Program-made: the position numbers and the translations under genes
In this document: positions 28,601 to 40,594 of the stretch, one piece after another
Position numbering within the stretch: the stretch's first letter is position 1
Layout: every line of letters starts with the position of its first letter
Notes under the pieces: generated by a model
The model's input: only the letters and a program-made list of their open reading frames with translations
Database searches by the model: none
Told to the model about the DNA's origin: nothing
Assembly (NCBI GenBank): GCA_030704615.1
Contig: CM060732.1
Coordinates: 54,357,053 to 54,417,052 of the forward strand
Direction: 5' to 3'
Length of the DNA: 60,000 bases
From: Takakia lepidozioides
Taxonomy: Eukaryota; Streptophyta; Takakiopsida; Takakiales; Takakiaceae

Positions 28601-31600
28601 CATGTGCAATCTATGGACATCAGCGGCCAATGTACTACTGACTTCGAATGCAGACGTGAAGGTCAGCACTCTAATGACCTTGACGACCCTTCTAGGTGTG
28701 CTCTGGATAAAATACTATGGAAGAGGCTGGGCATCAGAACAGTCAAATGTGATTGGTGACTTAACCTGCTCATGTCTGGAAATGTTTGTGGTATTGCGAA
28801 GCTGTAATTGGCAAATGCTGATGGATGTTGTTGCAGGTTGCAGATTTTGGAGTTTCTGCCCAGTTGACACGCACAGTGTCTAAGCGCAAGGTATGGACTT
28901 CATTACCATGTGTCCTGTTTATTCAATTCTTACGACTATATCCATTAACACATGAGTGTGCATTTGGAAGAAAAGGTGGTGGCAGATGTTTTGTGGGCAC
29001 TTCAACTAGATGCCACAGCTTGTAACACGAAGTTGGGTTTTGGGTGTAGACCTTTGTTGGCACACCGTTTTGGATGGCTCCAGAGGTCATACAAAATTCA
29101 GATGGATACAATGAAAAGGTAAGGGTTTGTGACGAGCATGGTGAATTATGGTTCATTCCATGAAGACAGACGTGGTCTCATACTAGGTAGTGAACAAGTG
29201 TGATTCTAACATATCTCATGTATTGACTGATGCCGAAATGTTTCTGCTTTTTTGTTCAAAATCCATTGCAAGACTAGGGATGAATAAGTAGGCTATGTAA
29301 TTGAATATAGTTTATACCACAAGCAAAGGTGTTTGTGGGGGTTGACGAAATTTGCGGTTTCATGTTCAGGCAGACATATGGTCACTGGGAATAACTACAA
29401 TTGAAATGGCTAAGGGGGAACCACCGTACGCCGATCTTCACCCTATGAGGGTTCTTTTTCTCATTCCAAAGAACAGCCCCCCTCAGGTTAGCCCATATCT
29501 GTGTACAGTTTGGCTTGTTGCTTATTGAACATTGTACAGAGAAGATACCACAGGCACTCACTTTTCGTGATTGAGGATGCTTTAGAGGCAACCAACATGT
29601 ATTCTATATATGATCGGTGTTCAGGAGGAGGGACCAGAAGTCATCACTGCAGAGTATCAATGAGCACCTGACAGAGAGGTCTTATGGTTGGGAGGATAGA
29701 AGCTTACAAACCTTTTCTATAGTAGAGCTTCTGCATGGAAATTATGCTTAGAAATTCTTCTCATTCTAATGACATGGATTGAGAGAGTGCTCTTGGAAAC
29801 TTCGATTTGGAGATGTTGAGATTTGTGGGATAATTTTGTGCATGGATGGATGGCACACAGCTTGATGATCATTTTTCCCGACCAATGAAGGAGTTTGTTT
29901 CATTATGTCTCAAGAAGAACCCTGCCGAGGTATGCTACCCTGGCGAGTGTCGTGTGCAGGCTTAGATGGGAAGTACACCAGCAGTTCAAGAAAACATAGT
30001 TGATTTGACTGCAGCCAATGTTTGCTTTCAGATTTAGAGAACTTGTGATTTCTTTTCTTGGAAGTCAGAATAATGTCACTGGCAAGTTCGTGAGCAAAAC
30101 AAGACCAGTTTGGATGGTCGTGCAGTGGTGCAATGGTGCTGTGCCCTCCCATGTATGGAGGACAAATTGTATCAGATACGAGTGCCTATGAAGGTGCCTG
30201 TTTGAAGGTGCAACAATAGTGGTGTAGTGGGAGGGAGGGTTATTCTTAAAGCACTCATCATGACAGCCTTGTTTGAAGGCAATATTTGATGGGGCTAAAA
30301 AGTAATTTTGGTTACGTTGTCCAGAATAATCCTAGTAATTCCACATTTTGGGAAAGTCTATCCTTTGACAGTTTCCATCAAGCTATCTGACTTGTTGACG
30401 ATCTCCCTCTATGGCAGTTATCTTCCATCATTAGTTTGGAGCATTGAGACAGGGAGCAACTTGTCATTGTTTTCTTGACATTGGAAAAGCCACATCTGTC
30501 GAGAGTTTCGAGTGTACTTTTCAATAGAGTTTCCGATTTTAAACTTGTTGCAACTCTTCTGGATACCTGATGCATTTAAACAGAGGCCTAGTGCAAAGGA
30601 ATTACTGAGGCACCGATTTCTGAAGAATGCTCGAAAGAGCTCAAGGCTTCTTGAGAGGATAAGGTCAGCTAATGAATAGTGTTACCGCATGTGATTCCAT
30701 TTTACATAAATCTGTGTTTCTGCAGGTCAGATAATTTCATCCCAGTCAACCTAATTTGTTTTGCCCGTATGGTTTTGCTTTATCTTGAAATTGCAGTGCT
30801 AAAGCACTTAGACTTATGGCTAATGGTTTGGGATGCAAGTATTATAGAGCTTAGAACAATTGCTGAAGGAAGGTCTTTTCAAAGATTGGTCCTGTTTGGA
30901 CTCGGTCCTCTTTGAGATCTTAAGGAAGGTCTATGTAACGGACAATTTGATGCTGTGATTCCTGCAGGGAACGGCCGAAGTCGCATGTGGGCAAAAGCAA
31001 GGACTTGCCCAGGTCAAATGAAGCCTTTGAAAATGATGCTGGCAACAAAGGAAAGGTGATCAAGGGTGACAATGGTGAACCCCTTCTTTTGAGGTATTTC
31101 ATGACTGCTTTGTTCTTTCTTTATCTGCAAGGATGTCATTGATTTGTCCCAGACTGATTGCAACTCCGCTTTTGGCGTTGACATACATCAAATTCATTCC
31201 TGATCTGAAGATGTTGTAGATGTTGGATGCATGGCAGGTCACTGTCAAATAGCCCCTTTCATTGTAAAAACCTCCCAACATTAACATTAGTTGGGCGGGA
31301 GTTGTGAACCAAATTCAGTGTTTGGTGCAGTGCAGTATGGTGAAGCAAGACAACAGTGACAAGGAATGCATATTGAGGCTTTGAGTTTGAGCTTGTCATG
31401 TGGTTGTGATTGTGACAACAGTAGGCTCAGAGCTATGAGGAATGCAAGCTGGGACTTTGGCACTGGGACAATTCATAGCACTGGAACAATACGAAGTGCC
31501 ATGAAGCCCTTGTATGGACAGGCGGAAGGCAGTCCCGAGGGAAGTGCGGCGTCCAGACCGTCCTCCAGTCAAGAACTGCCGAGCATCTTGGTTGACACAG

Positions 31601-33574
31601 AGCGTGATTGGCAAATGATTGCAGGACTGACAGGCAATGCTTCTGTCAATGGTGATATGGTAGAGGGCCTTCCTGAATCTCAAGAAAAAGAGGCAGAAAT
31701 ATTCTCACCTGGAGACAATGTGAGTTAGACTTCATAGCTGTGGTTGCTGCAAGGCTATGTATCTTCTTGTGTTCACCCACTCGTAGAAAAAAGGGAGGAA
31801 TGGCACGGAGAGAGGGCAACAGAAAAGGCAGGGATATTTGCAGGCCATGCATGCTTGCGTTTAGCCTTAGGAGGCTATGTGGGGCAAAGGTGGGGTCCAG
31901 CATATCTTAGCTGCTCTTGATGTGCAATTGGCAGGGAAGCTTGTCTGTCAGCAATTCTGGGACGATTGTGATGTCTCGCTCTCCAAAAGCACGCCCATCT
32001 CTGTTGTCATTGTCAACTGTTCTGGTAGTCTCTTTTCCCTGTATGCTTGTTCTCTTTCCCCATTTCCTTTGAGTCCTTCTGTTGTGTGATGCAATTAGTA
32101 TTGGAGCAGAGGGATGGCTGATTATCTTGGCCTGTGGAACTCTTCTGCTAGGAATCGACTACTGTATGGTCAGGAAATGCTATGAATCATGAAATTGGTG
32201 TTTCCTTCATGTGTTTTTGTGCAACTTCTTAGAACTTCTTTGATAATGGGTATCAGGCAAACAGCGCAGCAGAGGTGCCGAATGAAGACAGTTCTGAGAT
32301 GTTCGCAAGCGGCACCATTGTCCGTAGCAGTACACCTGATGAGGCAGCTTCTGAGCGTGGGACCCCTAAGTTGAAACAATCTCCTCGGGAAGGTCCGTTC
32401 TCAGCTCGAGAAGACAGTGCAACAAACCTTGCTGAGGTTTGTGTCATCCTTGTGCTCCTGTAGGTTCACTCCATGCTTTTGGGGACTAGGCGGTTGCAGA
32501 AGCGAGGAGGAAGAGTTGCGCTAAATGTTGCACTTATCCTTTGCCTGTTGCCTGTAAAGTATATGAGTAGCCTTTTCCCGGGTAAGAACTATGGATTATA
32601 CTACATTATTGTATCCACCATCTTATTTGTATGAACTGTGGTGGGTGCCAGATGTGCAGTTAGTTATAAGCACTAGTTGCCTCACTGAGATGAGTTCTTG
32701 ATTTCCTGCAGGCAAAAGCGGCATTGCAGGCTGCTTCAAGAAAAGTAAATATGAGAGTTCCTTCTATCAAGCTGCGGAAGGAGATACACGACAAGAATAC
32801 AGACCAGGGAAGGTAAAGCAGCCAAATACCAAGTTACCATAGTTGCACTTCAATCACCAACACCTTCACAGCTTTGTATATGTGGTTTGAAGTTCACATA
32901 GAAGGGTGTCTTGGCGACTGTCTCCAGCAGGCATGGTCCAATGCATGTTTATCACTAGGTGCGTAAGCTGAGTTGACATGATGTCTGTGGATCACTGTCT
33001 CAGAGAGGACCGTAGTGAGAGGGAGACACCCAGGGCCACACCCAGGGCAGGCAGGAGGTCAAGTGAAGATGAGGATGCTGCCCGAGCTGCAGCAGCAGGG
33101 GCATCTCCTGCTCTTTCTTTGCTACTCATCCCTGCACTGAAAGAGGTGCAGTCTGTGAAGCCTAGAATATCAAGTTATTGGTGGTTCCAGAAGCATGCAG
33201 TGTTGTTCTCTGGAGACTACTTTGGTTCATGACTTAGGAAATTGTTTCGATTGCTGTGAGCCCAGTGGGGAGAGGCTTTCTTTTTCACTGACCTCTTGCA
33301 GCATACTGTCTGCCTGGTGTCCCCACCTATTTGGACTTTTCCTGCGATTGAGGGATAGACAGAGACACGAGCGGTTGGGGAGAGGGGGACAAGTACTGAG
33401 GATAGACATGGTTGGGATGTGCAGACAGCGGCTGAGCAATCAGAGGGGCCAGCATTGAGGGCTGCAGCAGATGCCGCTGATGCGCTGATGGACCTGGAGC
33501 GCTTGGCCCCTGGTGCTTGTGAAGTTCTTGTTGGCAAGCTCATTCAGCGGCTAGCCAGGTCTGGACATCTGTGA
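25654..33574 (+). CDS. GCK-III (MST3 / MAP4K-alpha1-like) Ste20 protein kinase
   Basis: Cytoplasmic Ser/Thr kinase of the germinal-centre-kinase III group. Exons: 25654-25730, 26748-26804, 27702-27729, 27992-28114, 28226-28337, 28624-28661, 28837-28890, 29050-29118, 29370-29486, 29861-29929, 30584-30663, 30968-31093, 31422-31719, 32257-32436, 32712-32812, 33004-33145, 33425-33574. All are GT-AG and all phases close: 606 residues. The kinase domain starts almost at the N terminus: [19 protein letters not shown] with the catalytic Lys, EMMEY-type hinge [39 protein letters not shown] (GCK signature) and [10 protein letters not shown]. The C-terminal tail is low-complexity and basic, ending with LLIPALKE and [20 protein letters not shown], as in plant MAP4K-alpha1. 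An ATG 12 bases downstream (25666) is an alternative start. All catalytic residues are present. Confidence 0.95.
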
Positions 33575-33583
33575 GCCCCTTCA

Positions 33584-33592
33584 ATAAACAAC
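33584..33592 (+). terminator. Probable polyadenylation signal of the kinase gene
   Basis: AATAAA lies in 'cttcaataaacaac', about 10 bases after the kinase stop codon (33572-33574). This is unusually close to the stop, so a later signal may be the main one. Confidence 0.35.
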
Positions 33593-33599
33593 AGGCTTT

Positions 33600-36250
33600 A
33601 GCAGGACACCCTGACTGGTGTTGGATCGGATTATGACCAGGGCTGCCCAATTTATTTGTTTCACATCAATGGTTTGGAATTGGTTCAACAGTTTGTTTAC
33701 GAAGCATGCAAATGTTGTTGAGTTGTTCTTATCACATGGGTCCCTTACATGATGGTCCTTAGGAAATTTGGATCAGATAGATGGTATTGGTTGTTGTGAC
33801 ATTGCTTCCCCCAAGAGATTCTGCTTATGAGAAACCTCAGAAGTATAGGGGTGACGGTTTGATGTTGTCAGTATTTCATTTCCACTGGGGTGACTGAAGC
33901 AGAAATTTCCAATGTGGTCTGTACAGCACGGAGGAGGAATCAGTGAAGGGGCTACATATGCTTGCACGCCGCGTGCTCACAGCAGAGGGTGCGAGGGAAG
34001 GGAATGGGACTCATCCCTTTGGACATGGGAAGACTGGTTTTGGCAAAAGTCGGCATAGCACAGATGGGCCTGATAGTTCCGGTTTGAGTCCTGTGGCTAC
34101 ATTTCTACTCTCTAGGTTTGTGCCTAGCTCTCGGTTGCACCTTGTGTTATATTCAAACACTTCATTGATTTTCCCATCAAGTTGGCTTTACATGTTAGAG
34201 TACATCTGGTGAAGCATGTGATGGTAGTGTGGTACAGCATGGAGTTATTAAAGCTTGTGCCACATTGTTTGCGCAGGTGGCAGAACCAGTTATCAAGAGA
34301 CTTGAGTGCAAGCCAATAGTAAACGGCAACCACTACGTATGATTTATCCTGTGCCTTCCCCAGGTGCAGGGATTATGATCTTGGGTATTAGTTGGGGTAG
34401 GAATGAACTTCAGGAGATCTGTGGTTTGCCAGAGTAGATGTATAAATGTAGAGTATAATATGGACAGGGATTGATGCTAAGAGATTTGGGCATTTTAAGC
34501 CAGTCCATTAGATGTGCAGTCAGACTACCACTCTTGTAGCATAGGTTTCACCTACATGTAGGTGAATGGCCGCTTAGTGGCCCTTTCTTGTTTCAAGTCA
34601 AAGGTGACTGAGGTTGGAATAGGGTGATTGGAGAAAGTAAGGACTGTGGAGATGAAAGCTCAGTTGCCACTGAGCAATGTTAATGTGACCATCAAACATG
34701 CGGGCTCCTCGACGGGGGACTTCATGAAGCCTAGTGAGATAATCCTTGACGCTGGACGACAGGAGGACAAGTTGAAAATTACGTGCTTTTCCACAATTCA
34801 AGTAGCTGTACAGAAGCTCGTGGCTTAAGAGACATGGGGGAGTGTCAGAGGTAAATCTAGGTATCTGATTGGCTTGTCTTGTCTTGGTGGTCCTATACCT
34901 CAGATAGGAGGGATGGAGGTGAAAGGAAGTTATTTACTTGTCATCTCGTATGCGAAGCAGTTGTAATAATAGCTTTGTACTTGCTCTGCAAAGCCGATGT
35001 CTATTGCTAAGACTGACTGCTACAGACTGTGGAACTGTAGTATGAGAAGGCAGAGGTGAGAAAAAGACTGAGATTCCATTGCGTGATGGTAAGGGGCAAG
35101 GAGACGGGGAACAAGTGTTTCTCAGGCATTGTAATAGTGGTTGGTCTTCTGGAAAATGAGGCGCATTGCAGCCCATGATTTAGTCTGAAGGGTGTCATCA
35201 TCATCAATGTGCTAACGAATGGCTTAAACAACCAGTACTAGTATGTGGGTCTGGTGTCCAGGACCCCAGCTATCCCCAATGAAAATAAGTTCTTTGAGCT
35301 GATTGCAGATTCCAAGGTTCATAACCTTTTAGGGTATCTAAGCTATACCAAGGGAGTTCAGAGTTCTTTTAGAGCTACATCTGGACAACTACATACATTC
35401 GAGTTTCAATGGTTAAAATGATTGATGACATCGCAGAATGGATATTAGGAGACTCATTGGCAAAATCTAAGAGGTATTCTCGAAAAGCTGGTCTAGTGTT
35501 GGTAAGTTTTATGATTTGGTATCCAAACTAATATAAAGACAGTTTAGTATGTCTTAGAGATGTGCAGACAGCGATCCATCTGAAGTCATGTGAATGATAG
35601 CTTGATAAATTTATAGCCGGCCACTAAGAAACAGAGGGAGATTGATGAGTGGTTCACTAGTCATGGAACAAGATCTAATCTGTTACCTGGAAGCAGAAAT
35701 CTGACAAATTTTCAGGTTTTTATGGAGCTGAAGAGCTTCAGGACAAGGTTTGTTTCTACAAATGATGTCATCAACAACGCCACTGCCTCTTTTCAGCCAC
35801 TCGTGTTCTGATACAAAATGGAGATCAACTCATGACCCGCATTAAGTTTGGTCATACACTTCATCCAATCATTGCCTAAAGTTGAAGGAAATTGCCAGCC
35901 GTGCAGCTTGACAGAGAGTTTGTTGTTTTATGGTTGTTTCAAAGTCCAGCTTGAGCAGCCAGCGGAAATGAGAGTCATTTCCCCTTGCAACTTCTAAGTT
36001 CGGGGTTGGGCAGCTTTAGTAATTTATGGTCCCTCTTTGCTGCATGGATGACACTTTCTTTTTGAGCACTTTGAGTGGTGCTCTTTCCTGCTCAACGGTA
36101 AACTAACTTTGATCAGTCACAGGCACTTCGAGCAGTCAATTTTGATCAGTCACAGTCACTTTGATAGGTCAATTTTGTCTCCACAGTGATGGGTACTAGC
36201 GCCCAAGATCGTTCAAACAGTGGCAAAGGTACTAGTAAAAGAGAAACAAG
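33600..36250 (+). other. Spacer with exon-like segments of unknown gene
   Basis: No known domain was recognised, but several + strand pieces look coding and sit between plausible splice sites: 34652-34828 (MKAQLPLSNVNVTIKHAG), 35278-35412 (ELIADSKVHNLLGYLSYT), 35410-35502 (MVKMIDDIAEWILGDSLA, followed by gtaag), 35618-35715 (after ttatag; PATKKQREIDEWF), and 36199-36290 (APKIVQTVAKVLVKEKQAAL). They could be exons of a small uncharacterised gene or a decayed one. I cannot join them into a verified model. Confidence 0.3.
34547..34566. repeat. Perfect 20-bp palindrome
   Basis: ttcacctacatgtaggtgaa is its own reverse complement. It is isolated, with no second copy noticed. It could be a protein-binding site or chance. 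Confidence 0.5.
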
Positions 36251-36252
36251 CT

Positions 36253-36662
36253 GCATTGGCAGCTCAAGAACCTGCCTCTGAGCCTCTTTGCTTGTTTCAT
36301 TGTACTTGCCAAGGAGTCTTACCTAGAAGAGAACACCCTACAGCGAAACATGGTTTTAGACGTTACCTGTTTCTGGCTTGTCTCAATTAGGACCAGTAGG
36401 CCTACCACTTACTGGATACAAGGTTGCAGGGATACAGTGCACGCAGCCTGACAGTAAGCATTGGCAGCTCAAGAACCTGCCTCTGAGCCTCTTTGCTTGT
36501 TTCATTGTACTTGCCAAGGAGTCTTACCTAGAAGAGAACACCCTACAGCGAAACATGGTTTTAGACGTTACCTGTTTCTGGCTTGTCTCAATTAGGACCA
36601 GTAGGCCTACCACTTACTGGATACAAGGTTGCAGGGATACAGTGCACGCAGCCTGACAGTAA
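36253..36662 (+). repeat. Perfect 205-bp tandem duplication
   Basis: Two head-to-tail copies of a 205-bp unit (36253-36457 and 36458-36662), with no difference seen on reading; the start is gcattggcagctcaag and the end cctgacagtaa. The first copy opens inside the exon-like segment reading KEKQAALAAQEPASEP. Identity this high means either a very recent duplication or an assembly artefact. Confidence 0.85.
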
Positions 36663-37250
36663 GCATGGCAAGGTGTGGGTGTGAAGTGCGAAGCTCAACA
36701 CATGTGTGATGTTGTCAGAGAAGCTGCCCTGCAGCCATTCTGCCGTGCGAGCTAAGTGCCGACAAAAGACTGCCTCACACGCAGCTCATCAAATCGGTCT
36801 TCGTCGCCAGATATCCCATCTGCTGGCAAGTGACGGTATGCAACTGCTGAACTTGCTGCAACTTTGTAAGTCTAAACAATAAGTGCATGGAATACATGCA
36901 AGCCCTACCCTATCAATTACTGAATAGGCTGTAAAGATGATCTGAGTAGTAGATCACCAGTGCTTACACTGCCTGGAACATTCCATGACCTGGATCTGCC
37001 AGTTTTTTGCAATTGGTATCCTTTGTGCATGTCTCTCTTCTGACCCAATAAACTACATCCTGTCCACCTATTCCATCCATCTATACATATGGATGAAATA
37101 TTCCAGCTTCACAATCAAAACTGCATGGAGAATATCCGTACTAAGCATCAAAACCCTTTGAGTAGTCCTGCCTTGGGAAGGCAGGGCCAATAAAGTGCAT
37201 ACATATTATAGAAGATGAAATGGATGGAAGAGGAGAGAAATTGTTTTCTC
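36663..37250. other. Spacer, nothing recognised
   Basis: No coding sequence, RNA gene or clear repeat was seen beyond short AT-rich runs. Confidence 0.3.
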
Positions 37251-37470
37251 CCTTGCGTGGTAAGGGCAGAAGCCTCCTCACGTGGTTGTGGGTTCAAAAC
37301 AGTGTTGCACTGGTATATAGGGTCTGGCCGGGTATCAACCAGGGTATTGAATAACCGACCCGGCTGATATTGGCAATTCCAATACTATGGTTGATAACCG
37401 GACCGGCTGGTATTGCCAAGACAATACCCGGACTTGGACCCGTATTATGGGCAAAAATAAGGACTATACA
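37251..37470 (+). repeat. tRNA-like SINE fragment followed by imperfect ccgg-rich repeats
   Basis: ggtaagggcagaagcc and gtggttgtgggttcaaaac (about 37258-37300) resemble the family B SINE head at 25041-25105. Then 37317-37445 has several related words (ggccgggtat, gaccggctggtattg, acccggctgatattgg) in both orientations, so it may fold on itself. No gene. Confidence 0.4.
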
Positions 37471-37990
37471 ATGGTATGAATAGGAAATTGGGCGGGTGCA
37501 CATGATCTCAGGGTTAGGTAAGAGCACATGTAGGGCGGGCCCGCCCCTATTCTTTTTTGTTTACGTAATGCAAACTCTGAATTGGGAGTTGAATGCTCAC
37601 ATGCGAAGCTTGCCGGTTCGGAGCTAACCGGAGGGCCCCGTGGGTCCGCGGTCAAACCCTCACCCCCCCCTTCCCTCGTGTATGCTTCACGCCCATCCGA
37701 GGGTCCTGCGCTCCATGTTCCCGCCCCGCCACTCCCCTGCTCCCCGCTCCCCCACTCCCTTGTTATTGGAGCGGCGAAGCAGTAAAACAGGGGAGCAATA
37801 GCACAAATGAGCTGAGAGTAGTAACAAGGAGCGGTAACAGGGGAGCAGCGGAGCAATAACACAGGGGAGCAAAGAGACATGGGGGAGCGATATGTATGTG
37901 GGAACAGGGGAGCTGCGATTGGGAACAGGGGAGCGGAGATCCCCTCCTTGTTCCCATGCCCACTCCCTTATCCCTGTCCCTTGTCCTCGC

Positions 37991-38200
37991 TCCCCTATTC
38001 CCGGTCCGCGCTCCCTTCCTCACCCTGTGGAACACGGCTCGCTCCCCTGTTCCCGGTCCCCGGTCCCCTCCTCGTCCTATAGAATACGGCTCACTCCCCT
38101 GTTCTCGGTTCCCAGTCCCCTCCCACCCTATGGAATATGGCTCGTTCCCCTGTTCCCGGTCCCCGCTCCGCTCTTTGCGCTGTGGAACACGGCTCGCTCC
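37991..38200 (+). repeat. GC-rich minisatellite, about 4 x 52 bp
   Basis: Units of 51-52 bp each contain ccctgttcccggtcccc-like text and end with a gga-a-acggctcgctc variant. Equivalent positions are 37995, 38047, 38099, 38150 and 38202. Flanking sequence (37660-37990 and 38200-38290) is also rich in gggagc/gctccc words in both orientations. It opens long overlapping frames on both strands that are not genes. Confidence 0.85.
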
Positions 38201-38290
38201 CCTCTCGCTCCCCTGTCCCAATGGGGAGGAGCCGGGAACAAGGGAGCAAACTTGGAGAACGTTTGGGAACAGGGTCCTAAAAGTAGGGAG

Positions 38291-38719
38291 CATGAGGAGG
38301 GAGCATGAACATTCCCCACCTTCCCATATGGGGATGAGATTTGACTGGTAGGCTCTCGGGCCCCACCATCTCACACGTTTGCCTTAAACTCGTTGGGTAT
38401 ACGTAGTCTATTCCCTGATATATGCTGTTTTGAAGGCTTTCAGTGACCCAATAAAAAACAGTCGACTGAATTCGAAACAACCATAAAAGGTTTCTCATGT
38501 TAATGGAAAACTTAGGGGAAACATTCAAATGAGCTAGTGTTATCGGAAGACACATAGTGAACATTGATGAAAGAAAATGTTCATGTGACTGTAATGTAAT
38601 ATTCAATGAAACTATAACAATGGAATGCCAGATTTGAGGAATATATAATCCAAGCTTTAGGGCTTGGGGAATTGGTATTATATGAGGAAAAAGTTAGTTG
38701 TGGGGAAAAAGTTAAAACA
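38291..38719. other. AT-richer spacer
   Basis: No gene or repeat recognised. Confidence 0.3.
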
Positions 38720-38721
38720 GA

Positions 38722-38806
38722 GAAAGAGAGAGAGAAGACTCCGACCGAAGCTGGCGTAACTAAGAGCCATTTCGTCTTGCGGCTATTGCCCCCTTTCAGG
38801 GGTGGG
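38722..38806 (+). repeat. Dispersed repeat R, left half, split by the Ty3/gypsy element
   Basis: gagagagaagactccgacc, cgtaact, cttgcggctattgcccc and ggggtggg match a second copy at 41961-42052. The retrotransposon at 38807-41212 inserted after gtggg; the repeat continues at 41213 (gtgggccctat), so this copy is interrupted. Confidence 0.75.
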
Positions 38807-39567
38807 TGTCAAGGACGAGAACATGACTGAACACAAACAAGATATCAGACTAGAGGTACAAGACTAGACAAATCAAGGTCGGTGTGGCCGAATGCATGAT
38901 GGGTAATATGAATCAAGATGAGCTTTATAACAATGGACAAGAGTACAAGATACTGGAACTTGACTCGAATACTGGAATGCTGGGAACTGGACTGGGGTAT
39001 TAGATACTGAAAACTGGACTGGAGTACTGGGACTGGGAACAAGAGTAGCTTGAACTTGTGTTGGCGGGATTGAAGAGTGTCCAGTCTCACCTCCTATATA
39101 TACTGGCTACTATGAGGTTCCCTAAGAGGCTTCCCCAAAAGAGGTTTCTTGATGGAGAAGTTTCCAAGGTTAAACAAAGGTTTCTTGATGGAGAAGTTTC
39201 TTTAAACAAAAGAGGTATTTTGATAGAGAAGTTTCCTCCAAATGAAGCTTCCCGAGCAGTTTCCAAGTTACTTTCGGTAATTTGGTAAACTCTCGGTAAC
39301 TTGGTAACTTATAGTAACTTATGGTAAATCATGATAGATCATGATAACTTTCGATAGCATGGTAACTTGGTAACTTCTGATATTTATTCCTGATAAGTTC
39401 CTCTGGGCTATGTCCGTGACATCACCCCCTCCTCTAGCGCCGAGTTCCTTGAGGAGCAGTAAAATCTTGGACTTGCTTAGAGTTGGAGAAACTCTCTCCT
39501 TAATGTGTATCAGATACACTGAATGTGGAGTCTTCACCTTGATGGCTGATATCTTCGTTGTGATGTT

Positions 39568-40428
39568 TTATTGACGTGTAGCTCGGGGATTAGCTGTATA
39601 TCGTTGATGAAACTCTTGGACTTTGTCAGATGCATTGGCAAAGTTGGATGAAGGTTCCCACGTTCGTTCGCTGATGTCGTAGCCTTTCCAATGTACGAAA
39701 TATTCAAGACGTTTATACTTGATGCGAGAGTCTAGGAATTCGTCGACTTCATACTTGATTTCCTGATTGACTTCCATTGGTAGAGGTGGTACGGAAACTC
39801 TCCCTGGAATATTCGATGGATGATACAACTCCAATAATGAAACAAGAAAAACTAGATGGATGCGTATACTTGGGAGTTCAAGCCGAAAACTGACCGGATT
39901 TATTTGTCGAATAATTTTGAATGGTCCCAGACGTTGATAATCCAACTTCTTTTATGGTCACGAGGTTTGTATGTCCCGTCAAAGAAGCCACACACGATCT
40001 CCGACCTTGAACTGGGATTGGAGTTGACGATGTTGATCTGTATACTCCTTGTATTGTTTTTGAGCTTCTGCGAGGTGGAATGTAAGCTCCTTGTGAATCG
40101 TAGCAAGGTTTTCTGCAGCAGGGCTTCCAACAATCTTCATGTGGAAATGATTTATTCGAGGATGATGACCATAATTGGAGAAAAATGAAGTTTGTTTGGT
40201 CGAAAAATGTGTAGTGTTGTTGTAGGCAAATTCAACCAATGACAGAAGGTCCGTCCAATTATCTTGGTGATAATTTATCGTACATCGAAGATACTGCTCC
40301 AAAATCTGGTTTACGCGTTCGATTTGACCATCAGTCTGTGCTAATCTTTGGTTCTCTCGTAATCTGTTGGAGAGGAACCGTTGTAGTAGGAGCTGTTGCA
40401 GTAGAGACTCGTATGGTTGAAGTTCCAT
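39568..40428 (-). pseudogene. Integrase C-terminus and chromodomain fragment of the Ty3/gypsy element
   Basis: Minus frame 40428-39979 reads AQTDGQIERVNQILEQYLR, then LVEFAYNN, KQTSFFSNYG and KVGDRVWLL, the C-terminal third of a Ty3/gypsy integrase. A frame change near 39950 leads to YQRLGPFKI, then a chromodomain with EVDEFLDSRI, LEYFVHWKGY and RTWEPSSNF, placing the element among chromoviruses. The integrase catalytic core (HHCC and the first Asp) is missing, so no activity is expected. Confidence 0.88.
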
Positions 40429-40594
40429 TGTTCGACTCTTTTAATTCTGAAATTTGTTGTTGCAAATTGTGGAGGGCGTTGTCAAGATCTTGAGACTGAT
40501 CAGCTTGTAATTGGGCGGTAGAGGTACGAAGTTCTTGCATCTGGAGCTGAAGACTCTGCAATGTGGCGACCATTTCCGCAAATGTGCCTTCCAT
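40331..40594 (-). pseudogene. gag N-terminal fragment of the Ty3/gypsy element
   Basis: The minus frame begins MEGTFAEMVATLQSLQ, coiled-coil-like and Gln-rich, about 38 bases inside the 5' LTR, where gag is expected. It overlaps the integrase frame near 40331-40428, which shows that the deletion fused gag sequence to the 3' part of pol. Confidence 0.7.

Noticed and set aside
37582-38374. Overlapping open frames of 67-203 codons on both strands
   Set aside because: Produced by the 52-bp GC-rich minisatellite and its flanks; low-complexity translations in all frames and no conserved domain.
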